Shown in pieces: positions 54,961-64,000 of a stretch of 64,000 bases of DNA. Position numbers and translations under genes: made by a program. The DNA comes from Triglochin maritima (taxonomy: Eukaryota > Streptophyta > Magnoliopsida > Alismatales > Juncaginaceae), in the NCBI GenBank assembly GCA_963682175.1, contig OY821770.1, positions 12,554,501 to 12,618,500 of the forward strand, written 5' to 3'. Position 1 is the first letter of the stretch. Every line of letters begins with the position of its first letter. Under the pieces are notes generated by a model that saw only the letters and a program-made list of their open reading frames with translations, made no database searches and was not told the DNA's origin.

Positions 54961-55088
54961 GAACAAAAATAGCCTGAAATTGAGAATTTCAGCCCCAACA
55001 CACTCCCAACACATCAAACAAACGGAAAAACACAAGGAATAACTCAATCAACATCCAATTTTCGAAAATATGGCACAATGTGGCAAAA

Positions 55089-55970
55089 CTATATCTCATT
55101 TAAGTTGCACAAGCCTAGATTGAGTCTTATATGATTGAATTTATCAACAATTAAAGGTTTTGTGAAGATATTCGCTAATTGATTATTTGTATGAACAAAT
55201 ACAAGTTTGATGTCTTCTTTAGCTGCATGATCTCTAAGGAAATGATGTCTTACTTCGATATGCTTGGTTCTTAAATGCAAAGTTGAATTTTTCGAAAGAT
55301 TTATAGCACTCATATTATCACAAAGAATGGGAGTAGTTTGAAACTCAAGTTTCAAGTCTTTGAGGGTTTGTCTCATCCATAAGACTTGTGCACAAGCACA
55401 ACCAGCGGCGATATATATGGCCTCGGTTGTAGACAATGCAACACAATTTTTTTTCTTACTAAACCAAGACACAAGAGATTTTACCAAAAATTGGCAAGTA
55501 CCACTAATGCTTTTACGATCTAAGACACAACCGACATAGTCAGCGTCTCTATAAGAAACAAGATCGAAAGCTCTAGTCTTGGGATAAAACAATCCAAAAT
55601 CCGAAGAACCTTTAAGATAGCGAAAAATCATGTTCAAGGTGTTTAAGTGGGATTCTTTAGGACATGCTTGAAAACAAGCATACAAACACACAACAAACAT
55701 TATATCGGAGCGACTAGCAGAAAGATAAAGTAAAGATCTGATCATACCATGATATTTCTTGAAGTCCACATCTTTGCCATTTTCATCCTTGTCCAATTTC
55801 ATGCTTGTGGTCATTGGAGTCTTGTGGGGTTTGCAATCTTCAAGACCAAAGTGTTTAAGAAGTTCTTTTTTGTATTTCGCTTGGTGTATGAAGTTCACAT
55901 CTTGAGTTTCCTTGATTTGGAGTTCGAGAAAGAAATTTAGTTCCCCAATTAAGCTCATCTCGCCCTGCAT
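55089..55970 (-). pseudogene. copia reverse transcriptase C-terminus and RNase H
   Basis: 293 codons open from GELNFFLELQIK, through HKTPMTTSMKLDKDENG and YHGMIRSLLYLSASRSDIMF, into RNase H (DADYVGC, KSISGTCQFL, ALSTTEAIYIAAG, LCDNMSAINLSKN, HIEVRHHFLRD, NIFTKPL). Several usually conserved positions differ (ALSTTEAI for ALSTAEAE, ANIFTKP for ADIFTKP), fitting relaxed selection. The frame lacks the N-terminal RT, including YVDD, because the gypsy LTR begins at 55975. It belongs to the same minus-strand element as 49027-52343. Confidence 0.9.
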
Positions 55971-55974
55971 AGAT

Positions 55975-57140
55975 GATGCATTGCATACATTGCATCATAT
56001 GTCTTTCATTTAGATTAATTTTATATCAATAAATGCTACTAAGGTATGTGTTTAGTCTTATTTACAGAATACAGGGACCTGAATGCAAATTACCCATATC
56101 CCGAGCATAAACGTGTGCAAAAGATTCATTTCTGTCATAAAGTTCAAGTTCAAGATTATCGGGATTCAAATTGAAGTCCATCCAAGCATAGAAGCATTCA
56201 AAGACCTAATTACAAAAAGGTCAAGGACTTAAGCACAAAAGTAGCCAGAGACTTAATTGCAAAAAGCCGAGGACCCGACTGCAAATTACGAGTTCGAAAA
56301 TATTATTTTGGAGAAAAATCAATTTGGATCTCCAAATATATGAAGAAATTAATTCGGAGCTCAAAAGAAAGGAAATAAATCAATCCGGACGCACAAAGGA
56401 CAACTAAATCATACCATAAACACACAGGAAAAATCCGGATCGAATCTGAGCCAAAAAGGTGGCGATTCCGCCGCACCCCATGTACAAAATGCGGCGGATT
56501 AGCCGCACAAAATTCGATCCGTGCGCTCAAATTTTTACCAATGCTGTATTGACGCGTGTACTTTTCTTTTATGTATTGGAATCCCCGGTTGAGGCTATAA
56601 ATAAGGCCGAATCATGTATTGGGAAAACTTGTTTTATTCCATGCTTTAGTAATAAAATTTTGTTGGTTTATTTTGTTTTTTTAGTTTTCTTTTGTAGTTT
56701 CTCTAGGACCCATTCTCCTTCCCTCCATCCATGAGTTTCTAACTCTCTCCAAAGGGTCGGGGTGATGGATTTAGGGTGATGAGAAGAAGAATGATGTTAT
56801 TATTTTAATTTCGTGTTAGTATATTTTGATTACTTGAGTTTATGTTGAATCATTTATCATGTAATGCTTTATAACTAATATGATTTATTATAAGTTTCAG
56901 ATTTCTCTAAACAAAACCCGATATCTAAACTCCCACCCGCTGGACTCTCATCCATATTTGTTTTCTTTTTAGTTTTTCTTTTGTTGTTCTCGCTTTAGAA
57001 AATTAAAAACCAAAAATCTCAAACCAAACATATTTCTCTCTCTTTCTTCCTTAATCGAAAATTACAAAAATAACAATATCTCTCCCTCCTTGTGTTCGAC
57101 CCGTACTTGCCACGTCTTCATTGACGCCGTGCACTTGCCA
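55975..57140 (+). mobile_element. 5' LTR of a gypsy-type element
   Basis: Begins TGATGCATTGCATAC where the copia frame stops, ends GTGCACTTGCCA, and is followed within 5 bp by a gypsy primer site. TATAAATAA at 56598-56606 (GGCTATAAATAAGG). The exact left end is less sure; no target duplication could be tested because the 3' end of the element is not in the window. Confidence 0.6.
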
Positions 57141-57145
57141 CTTTT

Positions 57146-57163
57146 TGGCGCCGTTGCCGGGGA
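57146..57163 (+). other. primer-binding site of the gypsy element
   Basis: TGGCGCCGTTGCCGGGGA, the highly conserved primer site of plant Tat/Athila-type gypsy elements. Confidence 0.85.
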
Positions 57164-58297
57164 GGCGACGAAGATTTTGTTTATTTTTGGTGATTTCGAT
57201 TATATTCTATTTATCGTGTGCGTGATCTAATTATTTGGGTTTGCGTTTCAGGAGACAACAGAGTGCTCGGCGAAATCCGGGCATAGTTGGAGCAAGAAGG
57301 GTGGCGAAATCGCCGCATCCAAAGAAGAACTTGCGGCGGATCCGCCGCACGACTGGAGCATCTGGGCTTCAAATTTTTCTGGGGTTGTCTCCATCTCTTG
57401 GTGACGCGTAGAGCATCTGGAAATTTGCGAGAGCGGGCGGCGAACCCGACTGAGCGTGCGTAGGTAACCTTTGTTGCCTTTTTCCTCGTAATTTCTAGTT
57501 TCGGAAAATTTCCTTTTTGTAGAACAGAACATGTTAGGCTCAAATTCCATAATTGGCAATAATTCAACTCTGACCTAAAAATTGGAAAAATTAGAAGGAC
57601 TTAGTGCATGCATCATATAGTGTTTTGTTTGCATTATTCTTGCGAAATTCTTGCAAATTAATTTTTTTTGAAGAGTGCTGGAGGTAAGGTACGTGCGCGA
57701 TTTTTATCAATTGCATTTAAGCATATAATTTAGTTCGCATACAACCTTGCAATTGCCCCCCATTTAAAGACCAATGTTTGACTATCTTTGCTAGATTTAT
57801 GTTAAACTATCTTAAGGGCAACTCCGTAGGAAAAGATACGGTGGGTATTTCATCACCCTTCCGTGGCCCACAAATCACAATCCTAATGTGTCACCCAAGC
57901 CTTAAATTAAAATCAATTAGACATTCGCCCCTAAGGATTTGAACTCAATTAAGGAGAAGATTGGTTGACTTGCTATGACTTGAAGCTGATCGAATTTAAT
58001 TTGGTGTCTAGAAAGTGTTTTTGTGTTGACGTAAGTCTTCCAAGCAAAGTGGTTGTCTAATTGGCACCGACTCTGTCGGAAGCGCCTCCACTAGCTATAC
58101 ACTGCCTGGCCAATTTGGTTTGATTAGTGAGGTAGGTGAATCAAGCGAACCAATTCGACTCAACCAGTTAGGAGTCGTCTAGATTTAAGCTACATTAGGT
58201 CTAGGATTGTTTGAACCGTGCTTGTTTAGGAAACTTCTGACCAACCCTCTCATCTATCTTTTGGAGTTACGTTTCCCTTCTCATCTGAGTCTTCTTT
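57164..58297 (+). mobile_element. gypsy leader fragment, no coding region
   Basis: The sequence after the PBS (CGACGAAGATTTTG..) contains GGCGAAATC/GGCGGATCC-type and short repeats, then AT-rich and 'TTGGCACCGACTCTGTCGG'-like leader sequence. No gag or pol domain. The region is cut at 58298 by the copia LTR. The 100-codon minus frames near 57211-57567 are not domain-like. Confidence 0.55.
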
Positions 58298-59454
58298 TGA
58301 AGGGAATGTGTTCTAAAAGTTTTACTTTTAAATGTCAATTATTATGAATTGAATGAGAAATCATTTTGTTCCTTGTTTATGTTGTTCGTCTTTTAGAAGT
58401 GTTAAGGAAGAGGCTCTTGGTCCTTAACCGTAGAGCTCTAAAAGATATTGGTTTACATAAAACAAAAGGTATTCACAATCATGGTAATTAACATGGGACA
58501 TTAATTACCGAGTTAAGATTGTCGTGTTGGTCATAGATCATTGTAGCTCTACAAGTGAGTGACGACACGGGTATGCAAAAGAGGAAAATATTACTTTTGT
58601 ATACTGAATAGACCTAATAAATAAAATATTATAGAAATGTGTTTCTGTGTCATTAATATTTTACTGTGTCTTCGGTCATTTGATATGAGACTTATATCCG
58701 ATCGCTTAAGGAGTTCTTAATTAGACTAGTGTCTTGAGTTATCGATGAGTGTAGTGTAAAGACATTAGTTGGTTAAGCATAACTTTCGTTTGAGAAGATA
58801 GTTAGTCAAAAGATTATCATTGCCCCTCTTAATTGAGTGATGATATTAGTGGGCCCCTTGATAAAGCAAAGTTATAATGTGCACAATGTGATTTGAGTTA
58901 AGTCACATATTTATAACTAGCTTAAAGATATCAAGAAATGAATACTAATACAAAGATGACACAATACTACTTTGTGTGTATTTTTAATATCATGAGGCAA
59001 GGGACGGACACAAGTGGTGCACTCCATCACTAAATGGATCGGGTTTTGGTTCGAGTGGAATTAAGACATCTAACTAATTGGGAGCTATAATGTGTAGCTA
59101 GATACCGCTTATAGCTTGTGATATTAAGCTCTTAATATCACTGCCAACTTAGTCTACATCCTCTCATAGGTCACACCGCAAAAACAGGGAAACAAGAAGC
59201 TTGATTTTGATTCATATGATGTGTCGGGTTTCTTATAGAAAATATGACACATGTGGTGAACAAGTAAATTCAATTATGTTATATATAACATAATTAGAAT
59301 CATGATAAATTCATATGAGATGCATATATTATGGGGTGCAATAATTTATTATTGCATAGGATAATATATTGCATAAGTTGTAAATTTGCTGAAACCCCTA
59401 AAGTTCAAATTTTGTTGGAAATAAATCCAAAATTTGAAAAAGGCAAAATCGGGT

Positions 59455-59780
59455 AGAAGTTCGGTAATCCGTTAAGGTTCGGTCGACCGAAGGATCTGTG
59501 GATCGGTCAACCGAACGTGGAACGGATGGTCAAGTTGATTGACCGAACTTGACCAAAGTGCCTGGAAATCTGGGACGGTATACCGAACCAGAAACGGTCG
59601 ACCGAACAATGTCAAGTTCCGATATTTTCGGTTAACCGAATAGCACTCGGTCTTGGACGAGAATTAGTCCGATCGGTTAAGGAGAATTTTTCTCCTTAAG
59701 ATTCGGTCATCCGTCGCGTACTCGATTAAACAATCGTGACATATTCGGTTAACCGAGTGGGACTCGGTAAACCGAAGCAC
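59455..59780. repeat. GGTCGACC/GGTTAACC island in LTR U3
   Basis: Motifs include TTCGGTCGACCGAAGG, CGGTCAACCG, CGGTATACCGAA, CGGTCGACCG, TTCGGTTAACCGAA. Center variants TA/TT/CG differ, but TTCGGT..ACCGAA is kept, as in the 17590 island. The LTR at 1-1493 has the corresponding island at 130-345. Confidence 0.8.
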
Positions 59781-59956
59781 GATCGATTTTCTGCCTTTGA
59801 TAATTAAGAGATTAATTTGATTGATGGTTAGATTAGCTCCAAACTTGGTCAAACGTTTTGTGGATGCATGTAATGCATTTTGGAATTAGTTTGTGAGAGA
59901 AAATGTCAAGAATTCGTGGCTTAAGAATAACTATGATTGAGAGTAAGATAGGAGCC

Positions 59957-59965
59957 TATAAATAG
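59957..59965 (+). promoter_or_regulatory. TATA box of the LTR
   Basis: TATAAATAG in GAGCCTATAAATAGG, about 180 bp downstream of the island. Confidence 0.6.
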
Positions 59966-60430
59966 GTCCTTATTCTCCTCAATTGACATAAGTTGTTTTC
60001 TAATTATTTTCTCTCAAAAATTCACCACAAAAATCCACGAAAATTCTCTTAGTTATCTAAGTCTTTGAAGGAGAAATCTCAGAGGCTAAGGAAGGGGTTT
60101 GTAGCTAGATTCTAAGCTTGTTTGGAGATTGATTGGCTAGCTCCTTTCTCTCCAACCTTGTTTAGGGTTTCGGTGAACACTCGGAGGCATCCGGCGCAAC
60201 GAGAAGCGACGATTGGCTTCCTCAACGTCTCTGAAACGTCAAGAAGTTTTTGAGAACTTCTAGGTATGAATTTCGGAGTCCCTTTGTGTTTGTTTTAATA
60301 AGTTTTTGAAACTAGTTGTTAAAACAAACCGATGCATGCATAAAATAAATTGAAGAAAATTGTAATAGATGCTTATTATACATGAAAATTCGAAAAATAT
60401 ATATGTATAATTAAACATGAAATCCTAAAG

Positions 60431-60442
60431 TAGTATCAGAGC
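60431..60442 (+). other. primer-binding site of the copia element
   Basis: TAGTATCAGAGC, one base different from the copia standard TGGTATCAGAGC (complementary to initiator methionine tRNA). Confidence 0.85.
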
Positions 60443-61930
60443 TTAGGGTTCAATTTTCTCATGATTTATGGCTTTAAACGAATTTAGTTTACCATCTAGG
60501 CTTTAAACAATTCGATTTACCGTTTTTTCGGTCTATGGATGTTTGTTGATGTAATTCTATATAATAATTCGTTCTGAATGTTTTAAGTGTTTAAAACATG
60601 CCATGTAATTATTAGAATTAAGATTTAGACATTTTTCTAACTTTCAATAATTTCGTTTTAAGTATAAGCGATTATTTTGTAAGAGAATCAACAAAACCAA
60701 AAAACTGCGATTCATCTTTCCATTGGAAATCGGATGGACAGCGGTTCATAATTAAATTTTGAACTATGGATGCATGAAAAATGTTTTTAATGGATTTCAA
60801 AATGTTTTTCAAAGAATTGTTTGGGATTCTAGATGCTTGATAAACTAGGTTGGATAGTTTATAGCGATATTGCGTGCATGGATGCTCGAATTGTCTTTGC
60901 AGGAATTGTGGGTTTATATGTTCCAAATCAGCAATTATGAATGTATGCAATCATTATTATACAGGGGCTTATGTATGTAAAAACCAAAATTCTCTCTCTT
61001 TCCGTCTTTTAGATAGTTGCATTTGCATATGAGAGGTTTTTACATAGGACTTGCACTAGTCGGTTTTTATCGAAAGTGAGGAGCATGTTTATTTTCTGTA
61101 AAATCTACATCTCCGGTGCAAGAGGAAGTCGCCGCTATAGCGCATCGATCGAGGATCGAAGATCAGGGATCGAGGATCGAAGGGAACATATAAACTCACA
61201 CGATGTGGATTGTGTGAATGTTTAATTTCTGTTTTTATCTTGCTATGCATGTGATGAATGTGTTGAATGTTAGGATGTGTATGATTAATAATATGCATGA
61301 TAACCTAAAATTCTAAATCACATGTTAAATTGTCCAAACAAAAATTAAGAATAAATTTCCTTCTTATTTCATCCACTAGCAACCATTGATCGAGGGATAC
61401 TCTGCTCGCCCTTAGCGGGAGATAGCTCCCTCCATCTTTGGGAATAGTGGGAGATATAATGGTTGTCTGTTGTTGTGCCACAATTAAATATATGAGGTGT
61501 GTTTCACCCTAGTGAACCCCAAGTATGTTTAGTTGTGAATACAATGGATAAACGTATCTCGTATCAAATGAAAATAAGTTTTCTTAACATTACCAAGAGC
61601 CCTCGCTCGGTTTTGGGAAAAAGTTTTTCTTACGAGGATAGGTCGTATTCCCTCATAATTAAAACGACAAGAGTCACAAGAGTTTGAAGATGCTAAGTGT
61701 TGCTAAAATTCAAAAAAGGTTGTGATTAGAAAATGTTTTCTTACCTTGATATTGTAATGTATTCGATAGACCTTAGCTAGTCTATATTACGATTGATGGG
61801 ATCTTGGATTGTTGCATTTATGGGAATTTTTTTTATTTGTAACATTTACATTTATATTCAATATATGTATGCATGTGTATTAAAACATAAAATTGGCATT
61901 AAAATCCTATATGATTTATTTTGTAGAAAA
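60443..61930 (+). mobile_element. copia 5' leader
   Basis: Long AT-rich untranslated region (about 1.5 kb) between primer site and gag. Short GATCGAGGATCGAAGATC-type repeats at 61145-61182. No domain-bearing frame. Confidence 0.7.
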
Positions 61931-64000
61931 ATGTCGAACATCCAACCTATCGTACGATCCATGATAGAAAAACACCCTTTAGCAAATGATGGCTCAAACT
62001 TCATTAGTTGGCAACTCAAACTCAACATCGTGTTAAAGTTTGAGAAACTATCTCACATTTTGGAAGGTCCAATCCCAAAGTGGAATGAGAGATTAACCGA
62101 TGAAGAGAAAGAGGCTAAGGCCAAGTGGGAAGACCAAGAGAACCAGGTTCACGGTCTTATGCTAGCATCCATGGGTGACTCGCTTCAAGCAAAATACTTG
62201 GATTCAAAACCCAAGAAGACCATGGAGGCTTTATCTAAGATGTTCATGGATAGTGCCCGAAAGGAGCGCTATAAGACCACCATCGCACTCACAAGGTGCC
62301 AAATGGCGGAGGGAACATCGGTATCTATGCATTTTCTCACGATGCAAGGATACCTTGAGAAGTTGGCAAAGCTCTCTTCACCAATGCCTGAGGACATTGC
62401 TGAAGATATGATTCTTGGCTCTCTAGCCGGGTCCTTTAAGGAATTTGTGATGCACTATCACGTGCGTAAAAAAGGGGTGAGTCTTGAGGAGCTTCACAAC
62501 GCTCTCAAAACTGCTGAAGTTGACATGGGCAAGGGTAGGGACAAGCAAGTCCTTGCCGTCCATGGGAGGAGCCAAAAGATTGGTAAAGGAAAGGGCAAAT
62601 CTACCAAAAGTGGTTCAATCAAGAGCAAGGGAGTAGGAGGTGCTCATAAGAGTGCCTCGAGGGGGAAATCTCAGAAATCTCCAACTCCGATTACGGAGTG
62701 CTTTCACTGCGGTGAAAAAGGACACATCCGGCCAAATTGCCCCAAGTACAAGGAAGACCTTGACAACGGAGTGATTGAACGACGGCACCCCAAAAAGGCC
62801 AAAGGTATATTTGTTATTGAAATAAATTTAGCCACCTCTGTCCAGGATTGGGCAATTGATACCGGATCTTGTGCTCACATAGTTTCTAATGTGCAACTAC
62901 TCATGGATAGGAAGGAACTCGTAAGGAACGAGGTAGAATTGAAGGTCGGAAATGGTGCGAACGTGTCTGCGGTTGCACAAGGTTTTGTGGTGCTTCAATT
63001 ATGTAGTGGTTTAAATTTATGTCTAAAGAATGTTTATTATGTACCTTCGATTAGCAAGAATATTATTTCTGTATCATGTCTGGATATGGATAATTTTAAT
63101 ATAAATATTTCAAATTCTTGTTTGTCTATATCGAAGAATGGTGTTTTCTATGCAAATGCGTTCATAAGGAGTGGTCTCTATTTGCTTGAATTGGATAATA
63201 AACACATCTTTAATATCAATAACAAAAGACTTAAGACCACTCACGAGAATGATACTCTCTTGTGGCACTATCGTCTTGGTCACATAAATGAAAAACGCAT
63301 CAAGAAATTGCAAGAAGCTAACCTTCTTGGTCTACTTGATTTTAAATCATTGGAGACGTGCCAACCATGTATAATGGGAAAAATGACCAAAAAGCCTTTC
63401 AAGAAGAAAGGTCCAAGGACGAGTGGCTTGTTGGATTTGATACATTCCGATGTATGTGGTCCAATGAGTACTAGTGCACGAGATGGTTTCAGGTATTTCA
63501 TTACGTTCACGGATGATTATAGTCGTTATGGCTATGTTTATCTAATGAGAAACAAAAGTGAGTCCTTTGAGAAGTTCAAAGAATTCGAGAATGAAGTAGA
63601 GAACCAACTCGACAAGAAAATCAAGTCTCTACGAACGGATCGTGGAGATGAGTACTTAAGTGTCGAATTTGACTCATACCTAAAGGAGTTTGGTATTGTA
63701 CCTCAACTCACCCCTCCCGGTACACCTCAGTGGAATGGGGTATCCGAAAGGAGGAATAGGACATTGCTCGACATGGTTCGGTCAATGATGAGTCATGCGG
63801 AATTACCTCTTTACTTTTGGAGTTATGCACTACAAACCGCGGCTTACACACTAAATAATGTTCCCTCCAAATCCGTGGAGAAAACTCCTTATGAGCTATG
63901 GAGTGGTGAAACACCTAAGCTCAATTTTCTCAAGATTTGGGGTTGTGAGGCTTACGTCAAGAAATTGATGTCGACCAAACTTCAACCAAAAGCGGATAAG
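61931..64000 (+). CDS. copia gag-pol polyprotein, open to the window edge
   Basis: 690 codons open without a stop and running out of the window. Gag (UBN2-type, about 1-250); CCHC zinc knuckle C257-F-H-C260-x4-H265-x4-C270; aspartic protease AIDTGSCAHI (D310); GAG-pre-integrase with HYRLGH (H446, H451) and CQPC; integrase core with D507 (HSDVCG), D570 (RTDRGDEY) and E606 (NGVSERR), i.e. the D-D-35-E spacing intact. RT and RNase H lie outside. The start at 61931 gives a gag of ordinary length. All catalytic residues present in the visible part are intact, so this copy may be young and possibly still active; that depends on the unseen half. Confidence 0.93.
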   Translation, partial: MSNIQPIVRSMIEKHPLANDGSNFISWQLKLNIVLKFEKLSHILEGPIPKWNERLTDEEKEAKAKWEDQENQVHGLMLASMGDSLQAKYLDSKPKKTMEALSKMFMDSARKERYKTTIALTRCQMAEGTSVSMHFLTMQGYLEKLAKLSSPMPEDIAEDMILGSLAGSFKEFVMHYHVRKKGVSLEELHNALKTAEVDMGKGRDKQVLAVHGRSQKIGKGKGKSTKSGSIKSKGVGGAHKSASRGKSQKSPTPITECFHCGEKGHIRPNCPKYKEDLDNGVIERRHPKKAKGIFVIEINLATSVQDWAIDTGSCAHIVSNVQLLMDRKELVRNEVELKVGNGANVSAVAQGFVVLQLCSGLNLCLKNVYYVPSISKNIISVSCLDMDNFNINISNSCLSISKNGVFYANAFIRSGLYLLELDNKHIFNINNKRLKTTHENDTLLWHYRLGHINEKRIKKLQEANLLGLLDFKSLETCQPCIMGKMTKKPFKKKGPRTSGLLDLIHSDVCGPMSTSARDGFRYFITFTDDYSRYGYVYLMRNKSESFEKFKEFENEVENQLDKKIKSLRTDRGDEYLSVEFDSYLKEFGIVPQLTPPGTPQWNGVSERRNRTLLDMVRSMMSHAELPLYFWSYALQTAAYTLNNVPSKSVEKTPYELWSGETPKLNFLKIWGCEAYVKKLMSTKLQPKADK

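Larger units (their letters stand above)
58298..60430 (+). mobile_element. 5' LTR of a copia element
   Basis: Starts TGAAGGGAATGTG and ends about TCCTAAAG directly before the primer site at 60431; the usual CA end is not present here (the solo copy at 52543 has CCAACA). U3 carries a TTCGGTCGACCGAA-type island at 59455-59780, TATA box at 59957-59965. The 3' LTR lies outside the window. Confidence 0.88.

Overview
The window is a stretch of angiosperm (almost certainly eudicot) nuclear DNA. It has AT-rich intergenic sequence, plant Ty1/copia and Ty3/gypsy LTRs, an L1-type LINE, a tRNA-derived SINE, hAT, CACTA and Mutator-like DNA elements, and only two recognisable host genes. The species cannot be told from the sequence alone. 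Most of the open frames longer than 60 codons are shadows or simple repeats.

Layout. 1-1493: left-truncated copia LTR on the minus strand. 3191-4659: solo copia LTR. 7860-9071: the one intact host gene, an A4GALT-like Golgi glycosyltransferase, minus strand, no intron. 10290-10970: CACTA remnant with the end of a Ulp1-like protease. 12653-14342: Mutator-like element with a foldback element nested in its own terminal repeat. 16749-18876: hAT-type element with a solo LTR nested in it. 19918-22106 and 36418-38468: two solo LTRs of one gypsy-like family. 24767-33909: a trihelix-type transcription factor gene (two exons recognised) whose large intron holds a 6.7 kb LINE, with a SINE just upstream of its start. 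40226-41810: duplicate of 22225-23046, carrying two extra hAT-type MITEs. 43818-48020: CACTA element without transposase. 48028-48990: hAT-type element carrying part of a chloroplast FtsY gene. 49027-55970: broken minus-strand copia element with an extra 'plant transposon protein' ORF, split by a solo LTR and MITEs. 55975-58297: gypsy LTR, PBS and leader. 58298-64000: 5' part of a copia element whose gag-pol frame is open to the window edge.

The most unusual signal is a short palindrome, GGTCGACC (usually CGGTCGACCG), repeated every 20-60 bases in about ten islands. The islands lie in LTRs of at least three different retrotransposon families and both orientations. In the copia-type LTRs the island sits at a similar place, about 55-190 bp upstream of the TATA box, where an enhancer would be. 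In the gypsy-like LTRs it is elsewhere. In one copia family an LTR with the island and an LTR with an unrelated tandem repeat at the same position can be compared directly.

Insertion order can be read in many places from target-site duplications (TSDs), and one pair of MITE insertions is confirmed by an empty site in the paralogous copy within the window. All boundaries and TSDs were found by eye; identities were not computed.
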